Source: Halorubrum yunnanense (GTDB taxonomy: Archaea; Halobacteriota; Halobacteria; Halobacteriales; Haloferacaceae). From it: 38,299 nucleotides of DNA. The position numbers were made by a program, and so were the translations under genes. The first letter of the stretch is position 1; each line of letters opens with the position of its first letter. The notes beneath the pieces were generated by a model, which saw nothing but the letters and a program-made list of their open reading frames with translations, made no database searches and had not been told where the DNA came from. Of this stretch, positions 6,977 through 14,976 are shown piece by piece. Where the stretch lies: NCBI RefSeq assembly GCF_026586675.1, contig NZ_JAODIX010000055.1, forward strand, positions 1 through 38,299, read 5' to 3'.

Positions 6977-7957
6977 TTATAAGCGCTTGGCCAGGTCCTC
7001 GGCGAAGTACGTGACGATCAGGTCCGCACCCGCGCGCTTGAGCGACAGCAGCGACTCGTGGGCGGTGTCTTCGAGATCGAGCCACCCCTTCTCTGCGGCC
7101 GCGTGCAGCATCGCGTACTCCCCGGAGACGTTGTACGCAGCGATCGGGCGGTCGAACTCCCGTCGGAGGTCGCCGACGATATCGAGGTAGGGGAGGCCGG
7201 GCTTCACCATCAGCACGTCCGCGCCCTCCTCGGCGTCGATCCGCGCCTCGCGGAGCGCTTCGCGGCGGTTCGCGGGGTCCATCTGGTAGTGGCGCCGGTC
7301 GCCGAAGGCGGGGGCACCGTCGGCCGCGTCGCGGAAGGGGCCGTAGAAGGCGGACTCGTACTTGGCCGCGTAGCTCATCAGCGCCACCTCCTCGTGGCCG
7401 GCCTCGTCGAGCGCCTCGCGGATCGCCCGGACCTGACCGTCCGTCATCGCCGACGGCGCGACCATGTCCGCGCCAGCCTCCGCCTGCGAGACGGCTGTCT
7501 CCGCGAGCAGGGCCAGCGTCTCGTCGTTCCTCACGGTGAGGGTGGGATCCGTCTCGGCCGACTCCTCGATCACGCCGCAGTGACCGTGATCGGTGTACTC
7601 GCAGAGGCAGACGTCGCCGATCACGTACGCGTCGGTCTCGGCGGTGATCCGTCGGATCGCGCGCTGAACGACCCCGTCCTCGGCGTACGCGCGGGACCCC
7701 TCGGCGTCCTTCGACTCGGGGATCCCGAAGAGGATCACGGCCTCGACGCCGGTCTCGCGGACCTCTTCGACGCGGGCGACCGCCTCGCTCACGGGAACGC
7801 GCTCGTGGCCCGGCATCGTCTCGATCGGGACGCGCTCGTCGGTCGTCGCGTCCACGAAGACGGGCGCGACGAGGTCCGACGCCGACAGCGAGGTCTCGCT
7901 GACGAGCGGGCGGACGCCGTCGGTCCGGAGCCGTCGCGGCCGGTCGGTGGGGTGCAT
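6977..7957 (-). CDS. hemB: Delta-aminolevulinate dehydratase (porphobilinogen synthase)
   Basis: The enzyme condenses two 5-aminolevulinate molecules to porphobilinogen in heme and cobalamin synthesis. The 326-residue length is standard. Visible features are the metal site Cys117, Cys119 and Cys127 (DVCLCEYTDHGHCG), the Schiff-base lysines K199 (YAAKYESAFYGPFR) and K252 (MVKPGLPYLD), and the motif AYNVSGEYAM (274-283). The three-Cys site indicates a zinc-dependent enzyme. The start at 7957 is supported by a TATA-like ATCATAAAAG at 7982-7991. A perfect 7-bp inverted repeat (7959-7976) lies between the box and the ATG and could be an operator. It is a single-gene unit; other heme genes are not in the window. 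Confidence 0.96.
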   Translation of the reverse strand: MHPTDRPRRLRTDGVRPLVSETSLSASDLVAPVFVDATTDERVPIETMPGHERVPVSEAVARVEEVRETGVEAVILFGIPESKDAEGSRAYAEDGVVQRAIRRITAETDAYVIGDVCLCEYTDHGHCGVIEESAETDPTLTVRNDETLALLAETAVSQAEAGADMVAPSAMTDGQVRAIREALDEAGHEEVALMSYAAKYESAFYGPFRDAADGAPAFGDRRHYQMDPANRREALREARIDAEEGADVLMVKPGLPYLDIVGDLRREFDRPIAAYNVSGEYAMLHAAAEKGWLDLEDTAHESLLSLKRAGADLIVTYFAEDLAKRL

Positions 7958-7958
7958 G

Positions 7959-7976
7959 CCGGAGCGTTGGCTCCGG
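7959..7976. promoter_or_regulatory. Inverted repeat over the hemB transcription start, operator candidate
   Basis: The sequence CCGGAGC-GTTG-GCTCCGG is a perfect 7-bp dyad with a 4-nt centre. It falls between the TATA-like box (7982-7991) and the hemB ATG (7955-7957), so it would overlap the expected start of transcription. A repressor site or a leader hairpin are both possible. Confidence 0.5.
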
Positions 7977-7981
7977 GCGGC

Positions 7982-7991
7982 CTTTTATGAT
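7982..7991 (-). promoter_or_regulatory. TATA-like box of hemB
   Basis: The minus strand reads ATCATAAAAG, 25-34 nt before the hemB ATG. Confidence 0.6.
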
Positions 7992-8058
7992 CCGTCCGCG
8001 GCGAGCCGGCGCGGTCCGGGGAGCGCGCACGGAAGCGGCGAGATCGGAGACCGAGAGC

Positions 8059-8223
8059 CTACTCCGACGATTCGACGTCGATCCGGTCGCGGAGCGACGC
8101 GAGCTCGTCCGACTCGGCGAGCTCCTCGACGCGTTGCTTGAAGTGCTCCTCGCAGAGGCCGACGACCACGCCGCTCTGCTCGGCCTCGTACGTGGCCTCC
8201 CGCTCGCAGTAGTGACACCGCAT
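8059..8223 (-). CDS. 54-residue zinc-binding mini-protein
   Basis: This small gene encodes a protein starting MRCHYCEREATYEAEQSG, with a second metal pair GLCEEHFKQR at 22-31. The C-x2-C and C-x2-H pairs form a treble-clef or zinc-ribbon-like knuckle. A charged helix follows (RVEELAESDELASLRDRIDV). I recognise it as a haloarchaea-specific small protein (DUF6757-like from memory). Its partner is unknown. A TATA-like GGATTAAGC at 8247-8255 lies 24-32 nt before the ATG, which fixes the start and gives it a promoter of its own after the PHP gene. Confidence 0.85.
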   Translation of the reverse strand: MRCHYCEREATYEAEQSGVVVGLCEEHFKQRVEELAESDELASLRDRIDVESSE

Positions 8224-8246
8224 GATCGGCACTCTGTCGGCGGCGG

Positions 8247-8255
8247 GCTTAATCC
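8247..8255 (-). promoter_or_regulatory. TATA-like box of the zinc mini-protein gene
   Basis: The minus strand reads GGATTAAGC and lies in the 42-nt gap after the PHP gene stop, 24-32 nt before the ATG at 8223. Confidence 0.55.
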
Positions 8256-8265
8256 TGTTCGTCGA

Positions 8266-9063
8266 TCAGGAGGAATCCGGCAGCCGGTCCCGAACGGGCG
8301 CGAACGCCTCGGCGGTCAGCCCGGCCTCCGCGAGGGTCCGCTCGTGGGCGTCGCTCCCGCCCGTCAGGAGGAGGTCGCTCTCGACGGCGACCCGCTCGAC
8401 TCTGGCGTCGTCGACCCCGCGGCCGTACGGGTAGAACCGCTCGACCGCGTCCAGCTCCCGGGCGACGTCGAGGGCGGCGTCGACGTCGTCGTACCGGAAC
8501 GGATGCGCGAGCCCGACGACCGCGCAGGCGTCTCGAAGCAGTTCGACGCCGCGCTCCAGCTCCGTCACCTCGCGCGCGACGTAGCAGGGCCCGTGGTTCC
8601 CGATCAGCTCGTCGAAGGCGCCCGCGTAGTCGTGCGGCGCCTCCGATTCGTCGATCGCGCGGGCGATGTGGGGGCGGCCGAGGCCGGGTCGGGGCTCGAC
8701 GCCGAGGTCGACGCCGAGGCGCTCCTCTACCGCGTCGAGGATCGCGGCGCCGCGGCGCTGGCGGTCCGCCTGGAGCCGGGCGGTCTCCTCGTCCAGCGCC
8801 GCGGTGCGTTCGACCGCGTAGCCGAGCAGGTCGAGCCGCTCGAAGCCGGCGTCGACACGCAGTTCGATCCCGCGGACAACCCGGACGCCCTCGCGCTCGA
8901 CGACGGGGGCGTCGAGATCGGGGTGGATCCGGTCGTGGTCGGTGACGGCGACCCAGTCGAGCCCCGCGTCGGCGGCGGTCGCCGCGAGCTCGTCGGCCGT
9001 CATGGTGCCGTCAGAGACGGTCGTGTGCGCGTGGAGATCGGCGACGATCCGGTCCGTACTCAT
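8266..9063 (-). CDS. PHP-domain metal-dependent phosphoesterase
   Basis: The 265-residue protein is a stand-alone PHP (polymerase and histidinol phosphatase) domain, a trinuclear-metal hydrolase of phosphate esters. The motifs are in order: DLHAHTTVSDG (9-19), AVTDHDRIHPDL (39-50), RGIELRVD (66-73), GLAHPFRYDD and GGSDAHERTLAEAGL near the C-terminus. Bacterial relatives act on 3',5'-nucleotide bisphosphates or short RNA, but substrate cannot be set from sequence. The start MSTDRIVADLHAH fits the family. A weak TATA-like GCTTAGTACG lies about 25-32 nt upstream. Confidence 0.9.
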   Translation of the reverse strand: MSTDRIVADLHAHTTVSDGTMTADELAATAADAGLDWVAVTDHDRIHPDLDAPVVEREGVRVVRGIELRVDAGFERLDLLGYAVERTAALDEETARLQADRQRRGAAILDAVEERLGVDLGVEPRPGLGRPHIARAIDESEAPHDYAGAFDELIGNHGPCYVAREVTELERGVELLRDACAVVGLAHPFRYDDVDAALDVARELDAVERFYPYGRGVDDARVERVAVESDLLLTGGSDAHERTLAEAGLTAEAFAPVRDRLPDSS

Positions 9064-9109
9064 GCGACGAGTTCGGCGACCCCCGTACTAAGCGCCGACG
9101 ATAGTCCCG

Positions 9110-9181
9110 TGCGAACGAACACCAATATAAGGAAATATAATTCAATATCTCGGATTAAGGTTGTGCATGGACAATCATTAA
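9110..9181. other. AT-rich divergent spacer
   Basis: The stretch about 9119-9180 is unusually AT-rich for this chromosome (runs such as AATATAAGGAAATATAATTC). It separates the divergent PHP and DUF5789-like genes. It holds at least one TATA-like element (CATTAAGA near 9176), probably for the gene at 9208. Confidence 0.5.
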
Positions 9182-9207
9182 GAACTGTCGGCGATTTGCG
9201 TCTGTTG

Positions 9208-9492
9208 ATGCGCTTGAACGGCGTCGACGACCGACTCGAACGGCACCAATATCCGACGACCTCGGAGGAACTGATCGCGGCTCACGGGAACGCGACCGTA
9301 GAGCTCGCGGAGGGCTCCGAGCGTCTCGGAGACGTGCTGGAACGGTTCGGTGAGCAGACGTTCGACGACGCGGAGGACGTGTTCACGACCCTCCGCGCGG
9401 GCGTCTGTCACCGCGGAGTCGGTCGCCGGTTCTACTCGGACCGCGATCCGACGACCGACGGCGAGGACGGGCCCTCGCCGGTCTCGTTCTGA
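9208..9492 (+). CDS. DUF5789-like conserved haloarchaeal protein
   Basis: The 94-residue acidic protein carries the pattern YPTTSEELIAAHGNATVELA, followed by LGDVLERFGEQTFDDAEDV and the end GRRFYSDRDPTTDGEDGPSPVSF. I recognise the whole as the DUF5789 family of haloarchaea, function unknown. ATG 9208 was chosen because the conserved block begins soon after; a much longer upstream open frame is only the shadow of the PHP gene. A TATA-like CATTAAGA about 30 nt upstream suggests a leaderless message. No operon partner. Confidence 0.82.
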   Translation: MRLNGVDDRLERHQYPTTSEELIAAHGNATVELAEGSERLGDVLERFGEQTFDDAEDVFTTLRAGVCHRGVGRRFYSDRDPTTDGEDGPSPVSF

Positions 9493-9624
9493 ACTGAACC
9501 GAGAGTCGACCGCTTTTTCCGCGAACTCACCGCGTTGTCAGCGTCGCTTAGCCGATCGGGGTTGTTCCGGTCACCGGCGCCGCTCGCACGTTCTCTACTT
9601 CGAGAAGTGACGCGGCGACGGGGC

Positions 9625-10671
9625 CTACACCCAGTCGATCGCCGGCGACAGGTCGATCGGCACCGAGCCCTTCCGGTACCCCTCCACGTGTCCGTCCGGG
9701 CGCGCGCGGAGGACGACCGACGGCCGGTGCCGGACGTCGGGCTTGGCGCCTCGAACCGCGGCCCAGTCGTCCGCGGGGAACGAGGTGCAGTCGACGAGGA
9801 GAGTGACGCCGCCGCCGTGCGCCTCCAGCTGGCCGCTCGTCTTCGTCTCCGCGGTGTCGCGGACCGCGGCGACGGGGTCGCTCGCGGATCGATTCGAGGC
9901 GGGCTGGGGGCGGGTCACCTCGACGAGGGACGCGCGGCCGGTGTCCGGGTCGGTGGCCCGGAAGTCGAGCGAGTGGCCCGTCGTCACCTCGATCTCCGGG
10001 GTCACGGCGTAGCCGGAGTCGGTGAGGATCCGCGCCGCGGTGAACTCCGCGATCGTCGCGCTCATCCGCACGAGGTCAAGCGACGCCGACGTGCCCAACT
10101 TCCCCGCCATCGTCGCCCTGTAGTCGTCGAGCGTTCCCGGCCGAAGGGCCTCCTCGACGAACCCCGTCCCCTCCTCGCGGGTCGCCCCCGGGAACCCGGC
10201 GGCGTGGTCGCGGAAGAACGCCCGCGTCGTCTCCGCGCCGTCCTTCGAGCAGAACACGGGGAGGAAGTACCACGAGACGTGCGGGTACGCCGCGAGCCAC
10301 GGCTCGTCGTCGTGGAGGCCGGCGAGCAGCTCCCGCTGGACCCACCGAGAGATCGGGTAGGCCACCTCGTCGAAGCCGTACTTCTCCGTGCGCCAGAGCT
10401 CGCTCGGGGTCTCCGTGTTCCCGATCCAGTAGCCGGCCGGCCCGCCGCTCGCCCCGGCTGGGGGGTCGGCGTCCCCCTCGGTCCAGCAGAACAGGGCGAA
10501 CGAGCCGTCGTCCATGTCGAACCGCCGTGCGTCGTACCCCGGCGGGGGACTGAACCAGGAGTCGGCCGCGGTCGCCCCGAGGTTGTCGTCGAGCGGCCGT
10601 TCGAGCTGCGAGCGGACGCGGTCGAGGCTCCACCGATCGGGAGCGCGCCTGAATCGGAGGGGTTGTGCCAC
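9625..10671 (-). CDS. Conserved haloarchaeal protein with a PD-(D/E)XK-like segment (DUF5784-like)
   Basis: The 348-residue protein is known to me only as a haloarchaeal family (DUF5784 from memory). The N-terminal half is rich in aromatic residues (GSFALFCWTEGD, GYWIGNTETPSELWRTEKYGF, HVSWYFLPVFCSKDGAETTR). The C-terminal part resembles a restriction-endonuclease-like fold: helix TIAEFTAARILTDSGY, strand with LDFRATDPDTG, then ASLVEVTRPQP, where a D-xn-E-x-T pattern stands in for D-xn-E-x-K. Catalysis is therefore doubtful. I chose GTG 10671 because family members start near AQPLRFRRAPD; an in-frame ATG at 10833 would overlap the next gene and its promoter. Confidence 0.72.
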   Translation of the reverse strand: MAQPLRFRRAPDRWSLDRVRSQLERPLDDNLGATAADSWFSPPPGYDARRFDMDDGSFALFCWTEGDADPPAGASGGPAGYWIGNTETPSELWRTEKYGFDEVAYPISRWVQRELLAGLHDDEPWLAAYPHVSWYFLPVFCSKDGAETTRAFFRDHAAGFPGATREEGTGFVEEALRPGTLDDYRATMAGKLGTSASLDLVRMSATIAEFTAARILTDSGYAVTPEIEVTTGHSLDFRATDPDTGRASLVEVTRPQPASNRSASDPVAAVRDTAETKTSGQLEAHGGGVTLLVDCTSFPADDWAAVRGAKPDVRHRPSVVLRARPDGHVEGYRKGSVPIDLSPAIDWV

Positions 10672-10831
10672 GACGGTGATACCGGGCGCCGGGTCTAATC
10701 GGTTCCGGTGACTCGGACGCGGTTTTGGTGACTCAGACGCGACGCGCCCGACCGCGCCGACGAGGTCGTTTCGACGAACGAACAGTTTACCGACAGGTAT
10801 ATCCCGGATTGTTTCTAAGTGAACTTGTACC

Positions 10832-11005
10832 ATGTCAATGGGTGCCTATGACGAGGCCGAACACGAGCGTCGGGAGAAGAAGACCAGCGAAGTCGACGCC
10901 GACTTCGATGCCGAGCGACCGGAGTACTCGGGGTCGCTCACGTACGACTCCGGGGACTCCACGGAGGCACTCCTCGACAAGTTCCAAGAGCTGCAGGGCG
11001 AGTGA
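10832..11005 (+). CDS. Small acidic DUF5786-like protein
   Basis: The gene encodes 57 residues starting MSMGAYDEAEHERREKKTSE and ending in STEALLDKFQELQGE. This highly charged protein matches the haloarchaeal DUF5786 family, whose members usually start at the second Met (position 10838, 55 residues). No fold or function is known to me. The N-terminal charged helix and C-terminal amphipathic helix suggest a small helical partner protein. It is divergent from the DUF5784-like gene, with a TATA-like TTTCTAAG near 10812-10819. Confidence 0.85.
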   Translation: MSMGAYDEAEHERREKKTSEVDADFDAERPEYSGSLTYDSGDSTEALLDKFQELQGE

Positions 11006-11100
11006 GCGGGCGAGTTCGAACCCTTTTCGCCGAATCCATCGGCTTCCTCTCAAACCGCTGACCGAAGGCTCCGATCGGTGCAGCGTGACCGCTGGCGAAC

Positions 11101-11769
11101 TCAGGTCAGCGCGATCGCCGCCGAGCAGACGATCGCGACCGCGAGGACGTGGCCGACGACGGCGCCGAGGAGGATCGGCTCCTCGATCAGGAAGGGGACG
11201 AGCACCAGCTGGAGCGCCGAGAAGCCGATGTTCTCCGCGTCGAGTCGCCTGACGCTGGCCGCCTCGGTCGGGCCGAGTTCGACGTTTATCGCGCGCCACA
11301 GCGCGACGACCGCGCTCCACCACGAAGTGCCGATCCGGTAGGTGAGGTCCCAGAGGATCAGTAGGGTGAGGTACACCACCGGGACCGGCGGAGTGGGGCC
11401 GAACAGGCGCTCGATCAGGGTGCCGTCCCACGCGATCATGTACGTGAGCAGCGCGATGAACGCGAGCACGCCGAGGACGATCTCGATGCTCGACCCGAAC
11501 AGCAGCCGCTTGTGCTCCGGGGGCGTCGAGAGCCGTCGGTTCGCGGCGCCGAGCCGGTGCATCTCGACGCTGCCGATCGCCGCGACGAGGACGGCGACCG
11601 TCCCGGCGACGACCGCGTCCCACAGGCCGTAGTACCAGCCGAGCGCGAGCACGCCGACCTGGAACAGCAGGAACTGGATCGCGACCGCGATCCCGCGGGA
11701 GATCCCGAGACCGGGGATCCCGCCGACGAGGCTCTCGTACACCCACGTCTCGCCGTAGTTCCGGCTCAC
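11101..11769 (-). CDS. Multi-span membrane protein, haloarchaeal
   Basis: The 222-residue protein has about six hydrophobic segments (for example GIAVAIQFLLFQVGVLAL, AVVAGTVAVLVAAIG, IVLGVLAFIALLTYMI, PVVYLTLLILWDLTY, FSALQLVLVPFLI, HVLAVAIVCSAAIA). I do not recognise a transporter or enzyme signature. It begins with GTG at 11769 (VSRNYGETWVYESL), which overlaps the TGA of the upstream NAD(P)-binding gene as GTGA, so the two are translationally coupled and likely act in the same process. The longer frame upstream of 11769 lies inside the neighbour and is rejected. Confidence 0.8.
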   Translation of the reverse strand: MSRNYGETWVYESLVGGIPGLGISRGIAVAIQFLLFQVGVLALGWYYGLWDAVVAGTVAVLVAAIGSVEMHRLGAANRRLSTPPEHKRLLFGSSIEIVLGVLAFIALLTYMIAWDGTLIERLFGPTPPVPVVYLTLLILWDLTYRIGTSWWSAVVALWRAINVELGPTEAASVRRLDAENIGFSALQLVLVPFLIEEPILLGAVVGHVLAVAIVCSAAIALT

Positions 11770-12716
11770 GACTCCGCCCCTGAGTCCGCGATCGGGACCT
11801 CGTCGGTCGGGTCGTCGCGGCCGGGGCGGTCGATCGCTCTGGCGACGGCGACCTCGAAGGGAGTCTGTTCGATCGGGACGAGGTCGCGGAGCCGGTCGTC
11901 CTCGACGATCACGGTGTTGCGGAGCCCCTCGACGAGCGACCGGGCGAGGTACGGGTTCACGTCGGTCACCAGTCGGAGCCACTTCGCCGACAGCTCCGGG
12001 CTCAACACCGGGACTCGGACGATCCACAGCCTGTGTCCGAGCTGGCGACGGGTCTGGCGGAGGATCTCGGCGTACGTCAGCACGTCCGGTCCACCGATCT
12101 CGAAGGTGTCATCCCGGGTCTGGGGAGCTTCGAGGACGCCAGTGAGGTACCCGACGACGTCGTCGATCGCGATTGGCTGACAGAGCGTGTCGACCCACTT
12201 CGGGGTCGTCATCACCGGGAGCCGGCTCGCGAGGCCGTGGATAACCTCGAAGCTCGCGCTCCCGGCACCGATGATGATCGCCGCCCGCAGCGTGGTCAGC
12301 GCCGGACCGCCGGTCGACAGGATGCGTTCGACCTCGCGGCGGGACCGGAGGTGTTCGGAGAGCTCCTCGCGGTCCTCCCCGAGGCCGCCGAGGTAGATCA
12401 CGCGGTCGACGCCGGCGGCCGACGCCGCCTCGACGAAGTTGGTCGCACAGTTGCGGTCCCGCTCCTCGTAGCCGGGGCCGCCGTCCATGGAGTGGACGAG
12501 GTAGTACGCCGCGTCGATCGGGTCGCCGTCGATCTCGAACGCCGGCGAGAGGGTGTCGGGCTCTAAGAGGTCGCCCTCAACGACACGGACCCCTGCAGGC
12601 GGGGCGTAGCCGTCGGCGTCGCGGACCAGGGCGACGACCTCGTGGCCGCGATCGAGGAGCGTCGGAACGAGTCGGCTCCCGACGAACCCCGTGGCGCCGG
12701 TGACGAGTACGCGCAT
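11766..12716 (-). CDS. NAD(P)-binding atypical SDR / epimerase-like protein
   Basis: The 316-residue protein has a Rossmann start MRVLVTGATGFVGSRLVPTL with the G-x2-G-x2-G pattern at 7-13. Next come the acidic VVEGDLLEPDTL, the YLVHSMDGG segment and AIDDVVGYLTGVLE. This fits atypical short-chain dehydrogenases of the NmrA / complex I NDUFA9-like type, often NAD(P) sensors or modifiers of isoprenoid or quinone pathways. No canonical Y-x3-K catalytic pair is evident, so catalysis is uncertain. ATG 12716 lies 22-31 nt downstream of a TATA-like CGCTTATGGT. Its stop overlaps the membrane protein start by 4 nt. Confidence 0.88.
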   Translation of the reverse strand: MRVLVTGATGFVGSRLVPTLLDRGHEVVALVRDADGYAPPAGVRVVEGDLLEPDTLSPAFEIDGDPIDAAYYLVHSMDGGPGYEERDRNCATNFVEAASAAGVDRVIYLGGLGEDREELSEHLRSRREVERILSTGGPALTTLRAAIIIGAGSASFEVIHGLASRLPVMTTPKWVDTLCQPIAIDDVVGYLTGVLEAPQTRDDTFEIGGPDVLTYAEILRQTRRQLGHRLWIVRVPVLSPELSAKWLRLVTDVNPYLARSLVEGLRNTVIVEDDRLRDLVPIEQTPFEVAVARAIDRPGRDDPTDEVPIADSGAES

Positions 12717-12737
12717 ACCGACCCCTCGTGTGGGACG

Positions 12738-12747
12738 ACCATAAGCG
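12738..12747 (-). promoter_or_regulatory. TATA-like box of the NAD(P)-binding / membrane protein pair
   Basis: The minus strand reads CGCTTATGGT, 22-31 nt before ATG 12716. The divergent MBL gene has its own box at 12811-12820. Confidence 0.5.
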
Positions 12748-12810
12748 TCCGCCACGACGGCTCGGGTCCGCGTCGGGAGACGGCGAACCCTCCCGTCGCC
12801 GGGACCGATC

Positions 12811-12820
12811 AGTAAAAGGG
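12811..12820 (+). promoter_or_regulatory. TATA-like box of the MBL-fold gene
   Basis: AGTAAAAGGG lies 23-32 nt before ATG 12843, consistent with a leaderless message. Confidence 0.5.
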
Positions 12821-12842
12821 GTCGGGCGGCGCTCGTTGGGAC

Positions 12843-13766
12843 ATGCACGCAGGCGAGTACGAGCCGGTCCGGGGGGTGCCGGACCTGTACGTCCACGACA
12901 CCGGGATGTTCGACACCGACGAGTACGGGGCCGTGTACGTGTACGACGCCGAACGCCCCGTCGTGATCGACACCGGCACCGGCGCGAATCGGGAGGCGCT
13001 GTTCGAGACCATCGAGGCGGTCGGGATCGGTCGCGAGGAGTTGGCGTGGATCCTGGCGACCCACGCTCACCTCGACCACGCGGGCGGGGCGGGCCACCTC
13101 GCCGAGCGCTACCCGAACGCGGAGGTCGTCGTCCCCGAGAAGGGGGTGCGACACCTCGTCGACCCGGAGGCGCTCGTCGCCGGGACCAAGTCCGCGGTGG
13201 AAGAGCAGTGGGAGTACTACGACGATCCCGAGCCGATCCCCGAAGACCGGACCTCGGGGCTCGCGGAGGGTGACCGGGTCGACCTCGGCGACCGGGAGCT
13301 GGTCATGTACGAGGCGCCGGGCCACGCGCCCCACCACGCGATTTACCACGACCCCGGGGCCGACGCTGTCTTCGCGGCGGACGCGGCCGGGATCTACGTC
13401 CCCGCGGTCGACGGGATCGAGCCGACGACGCCGCCGCCGCAGTTCAATCTCGATCAGTGTCTCGCCGACGTCCGGACGATCGAGGAGCTCGACCCGGACT
13501 ACCTCTGTTTCGGTCACTTCGGGCCCCGCGAGTACGAGCCGGAGCTGGCCGGCGAGGTCAAGCGCGCGTACGTGGAGTGGGTGGAGGCGATCCGCGAGAA
13601 GCGCGCGGAGCTCGGCGACGACGACGCGGTCGTCGAGCACTTCGAGGCGGCGGCGGAGCGGGACGTCGAGTTCTGGAACCCGGAGCGCGCCCGCGCCAAC
13701 GCGAGCCTGAACGTCCGGGGCGTCCTCGCGTACCTCGACTACGTCGCGGAGAACCGGGAAGAATGA
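12843..13766 (+). CDS. MBL-fold metallo-hydrolase
   Basis: The 307-residue protein has the metallo-beta-lactamase fold. Motif 1, THAHLDHAGGAGHLAERYP (about 76-94), supplies four metal ligands. GHAPHHAIYHDPGADAVFAADAAGI gives motifs 3 and 4 (His and Asp), and CFGHFGPREYEP carries the final His. This is a hydrolase of the broad glyoxalase II / lactonase group; the substrate cannot be read. A C-terminal helical part (about 235-307) is typical of longer archaeal members. The start fits a TATA-like box at 12811-12820. Confidence 0.92.
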   Translation: MHAGEYEPVRGVPDLYVHDTGMFDTDEYGAVYVYDAERPVVIDTGTGANREALFETIEAVGIGREELAWILATHAHLDHAGGAGHLAERYPNAEVVVPEKGVRHLVDPEALVAGTKSAVEEQWEYYDDPEPIPEDRTSGLAEGDRVDLGDRELVMYEAPGHAPHHAIYHDPGADAVFAADAAGIYVPAVDGIEPTTPPPQFNLDQCLADVRTIEELDPDYLCFGHFGPREYEPELAGEVKRAYVEWVEAIREKRAELGDDDAVVEHFEAAAERDVEFWNPERARANASLNVRGVLAYLDYVAENREE

Positions 13767-13835
13767 CGCTCGTCGCCGGTCGACGCCGCCGACGCAAACC
13801 TCCTAAACCCCGCGTCGCTTAGGATCTACGTATAA

Positions 13836-14441
13836 ATGGGTATCTTCGACACGATTCGCGCCGTGCTCGGGACGAGCGCGGAGGCGGACGCGACCCGCGA
13901 GGCCGACCCCGAGGACCTCTTCGGGATGTCGACCGCGTACATGACGATGGAGGCCGACCTCGGCTACGACCACTGCGGGGAAGCCGCGCTCTGTTTCTCC
14001 GGGGTGGACAGCACCCGATTCGACGACGCCGTCGAGACCGTCGAGGCCATCCTGGAGGCCGGCGAGATAGAGACCGGCACGGGCTTCCACCGCCACGAGG
14101 ACGACCACGGCTACCAGTGGTTCGTCCTCGAGGACGACGACCCCGAGGACCTCGTGACGAGCGTCCACTTTGCGGCCGACCAGTTCATCGAGGAGGGGTT
14201 CGGCTCCCGGCTGCTCGCGGCCGTCTTCGGGTTCGAGCGCGACGAGGCCGACGCCTACTGGATCTACTCGTTCCGGCGCGGGGCGTACTACCCGTTCTCC
14301 CCGAAGGGGGCGAGCGACCGGAACCAACAGGTCGAGTTCAAGCTCCAGTCCGTGTTAGACGGGGAGCTCGGCCTCGAGGACGACGAGTCGTACTGGTATC
14401 CGCTGTGGCCGGACGCGCCCGGGAACCATCCGTGGGAGTGA
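13836..14441 (+). CDS. pspAB: PspA-associated protein PspAB
   Basis: This 201-residue acidic protein matches the haloarchaeal PspAB family: MGIFDTIRAVLGTSAEADAT, then EDLFGMSTAYMTMEADLGYD and the end YWYPLWPDAPGNHPWE. The name comes from association with the PspA membrane-stress protein; its biochemical role is unknown. No pspA or htpX gene lies in the window. It is followed at 4 nt by a membrane-protein gene and then by the YigZ-family gene, giving an apparent three-gene operon. A TATA-like CCTAAACC or CGCTTAGG lies about 20-35 nt before the ATG. Confidence 0.85.
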   Translation: MGIFDTIRAVLGTSAEADATREADPEDLFGMSTAYMTMEADLGYDHCGEAALCFSGVDSTRFDDAVETVEAILEAGEIETGTGFHRHEDDHGYQWFVLEDDDPEDLVTSVHFAADQFIEEGFGSRLLAAVFGFERDEADAYWIYSFRRGAYYPFSPKGASDRNQQVEFKLQSVLDGELGLEDDESYWYPLWPDAPGNHPWE

Positions 14442-14445
14442 GTCG

Positions 14446-14976
14446 ATGAGCGCGTCGGCGTCGGGAGGAGAGACAGAGAGCGGGTACGCCGGCCGCGACG
14501 CGCCGAGGAAACGAGTGCTTCGGATGGTCGCGGTCCAGGCGGCCGGGCTGAGCGCCGCCGTCCACCTGCTGTGGGCGTGGCCGCGACTGGGCGATCCGGC
14601 CGACGTGCGCCCCTACGCGTTCTTGCTCGGGGGCGCGTTCACGGTCGCCGTCGCGGTCGCGACGCTGCGCGCGCCCGAGTACCGGCGCCTCTACGCGCTC
14701 GGCGCCGGGACCCTCGGGGCGTTCCTCCTCGGCTACGTCGGCTGGTACGGGGCCGAAGTCGCGTCGACGCTCGCGGCCGATCCGCTGGCGATCGTCGCGA
14801 AGGGAGCGGAGGTCGTCGGCGTCGCCGCGTTCCTCGGGCTGTACCGGCTCGCACCGCCGACGAAGGCGGTGCTCGAACGGGGTGAAGGCTCGACTGCCGG
14901 GGGCGGGGAGCCCGTCGATAGCGACGGTCCTGCCGGGAGCGACGCCGAACCCGCCGACAGACGGTCCGACGCATGA
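14446..14976 (+). CDS. Small membrane protein, four predicted spans
   Basis: The 176-residue protein has an N-terminal charged segment, four hydrophobic spans (AVQAAGLSAAVHLLWAW, FLLGGAFTVAVAVATL, LGAGTLGAFLLGYVGWYG, AEVVGVAAFLGLYRLA) and an acidic, Gly/Ser-rich C-terminal tail of about 35 residues. I do not recognise a family. It begins 4 nt after pspAB and its TGA overlaps the ATG of the YigZ-family gene (ATGA), so co-expression is strongly indicated. Confidence 0.82.
   Translation: MSASASGGETESGYAGRDAPRKRVLRMVAVQAAGLSAAVHLLWAWPRLGDPADVRPYAFLLGGAFTVAVAVATLRAPEYRRLYALGAGTLGAFLLGYVGWYGAEVASTLAADPLAIVAKGAEVVGVAAFLGLYRLAPPTKAVLERGEGSTAGGGEPVDSDGPAGSDAEPADRRSDA

Noticed and set aside
7987-9492. 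A 501-codon open frame on the plus strand
   Set aside because: Only the last 94 codons (from 9208) form a recognisable protein; the rest is antisense to the zinc mini-protein and PHP genes.
12717-13640. N-terminal extension of the NAD(P)-binding protein
   Set aside because: The Rossmann start MRVLVTGATG and a TATA-like box at 12738-12747 place the start at 12716; the extension is antisense to the MBL gene.
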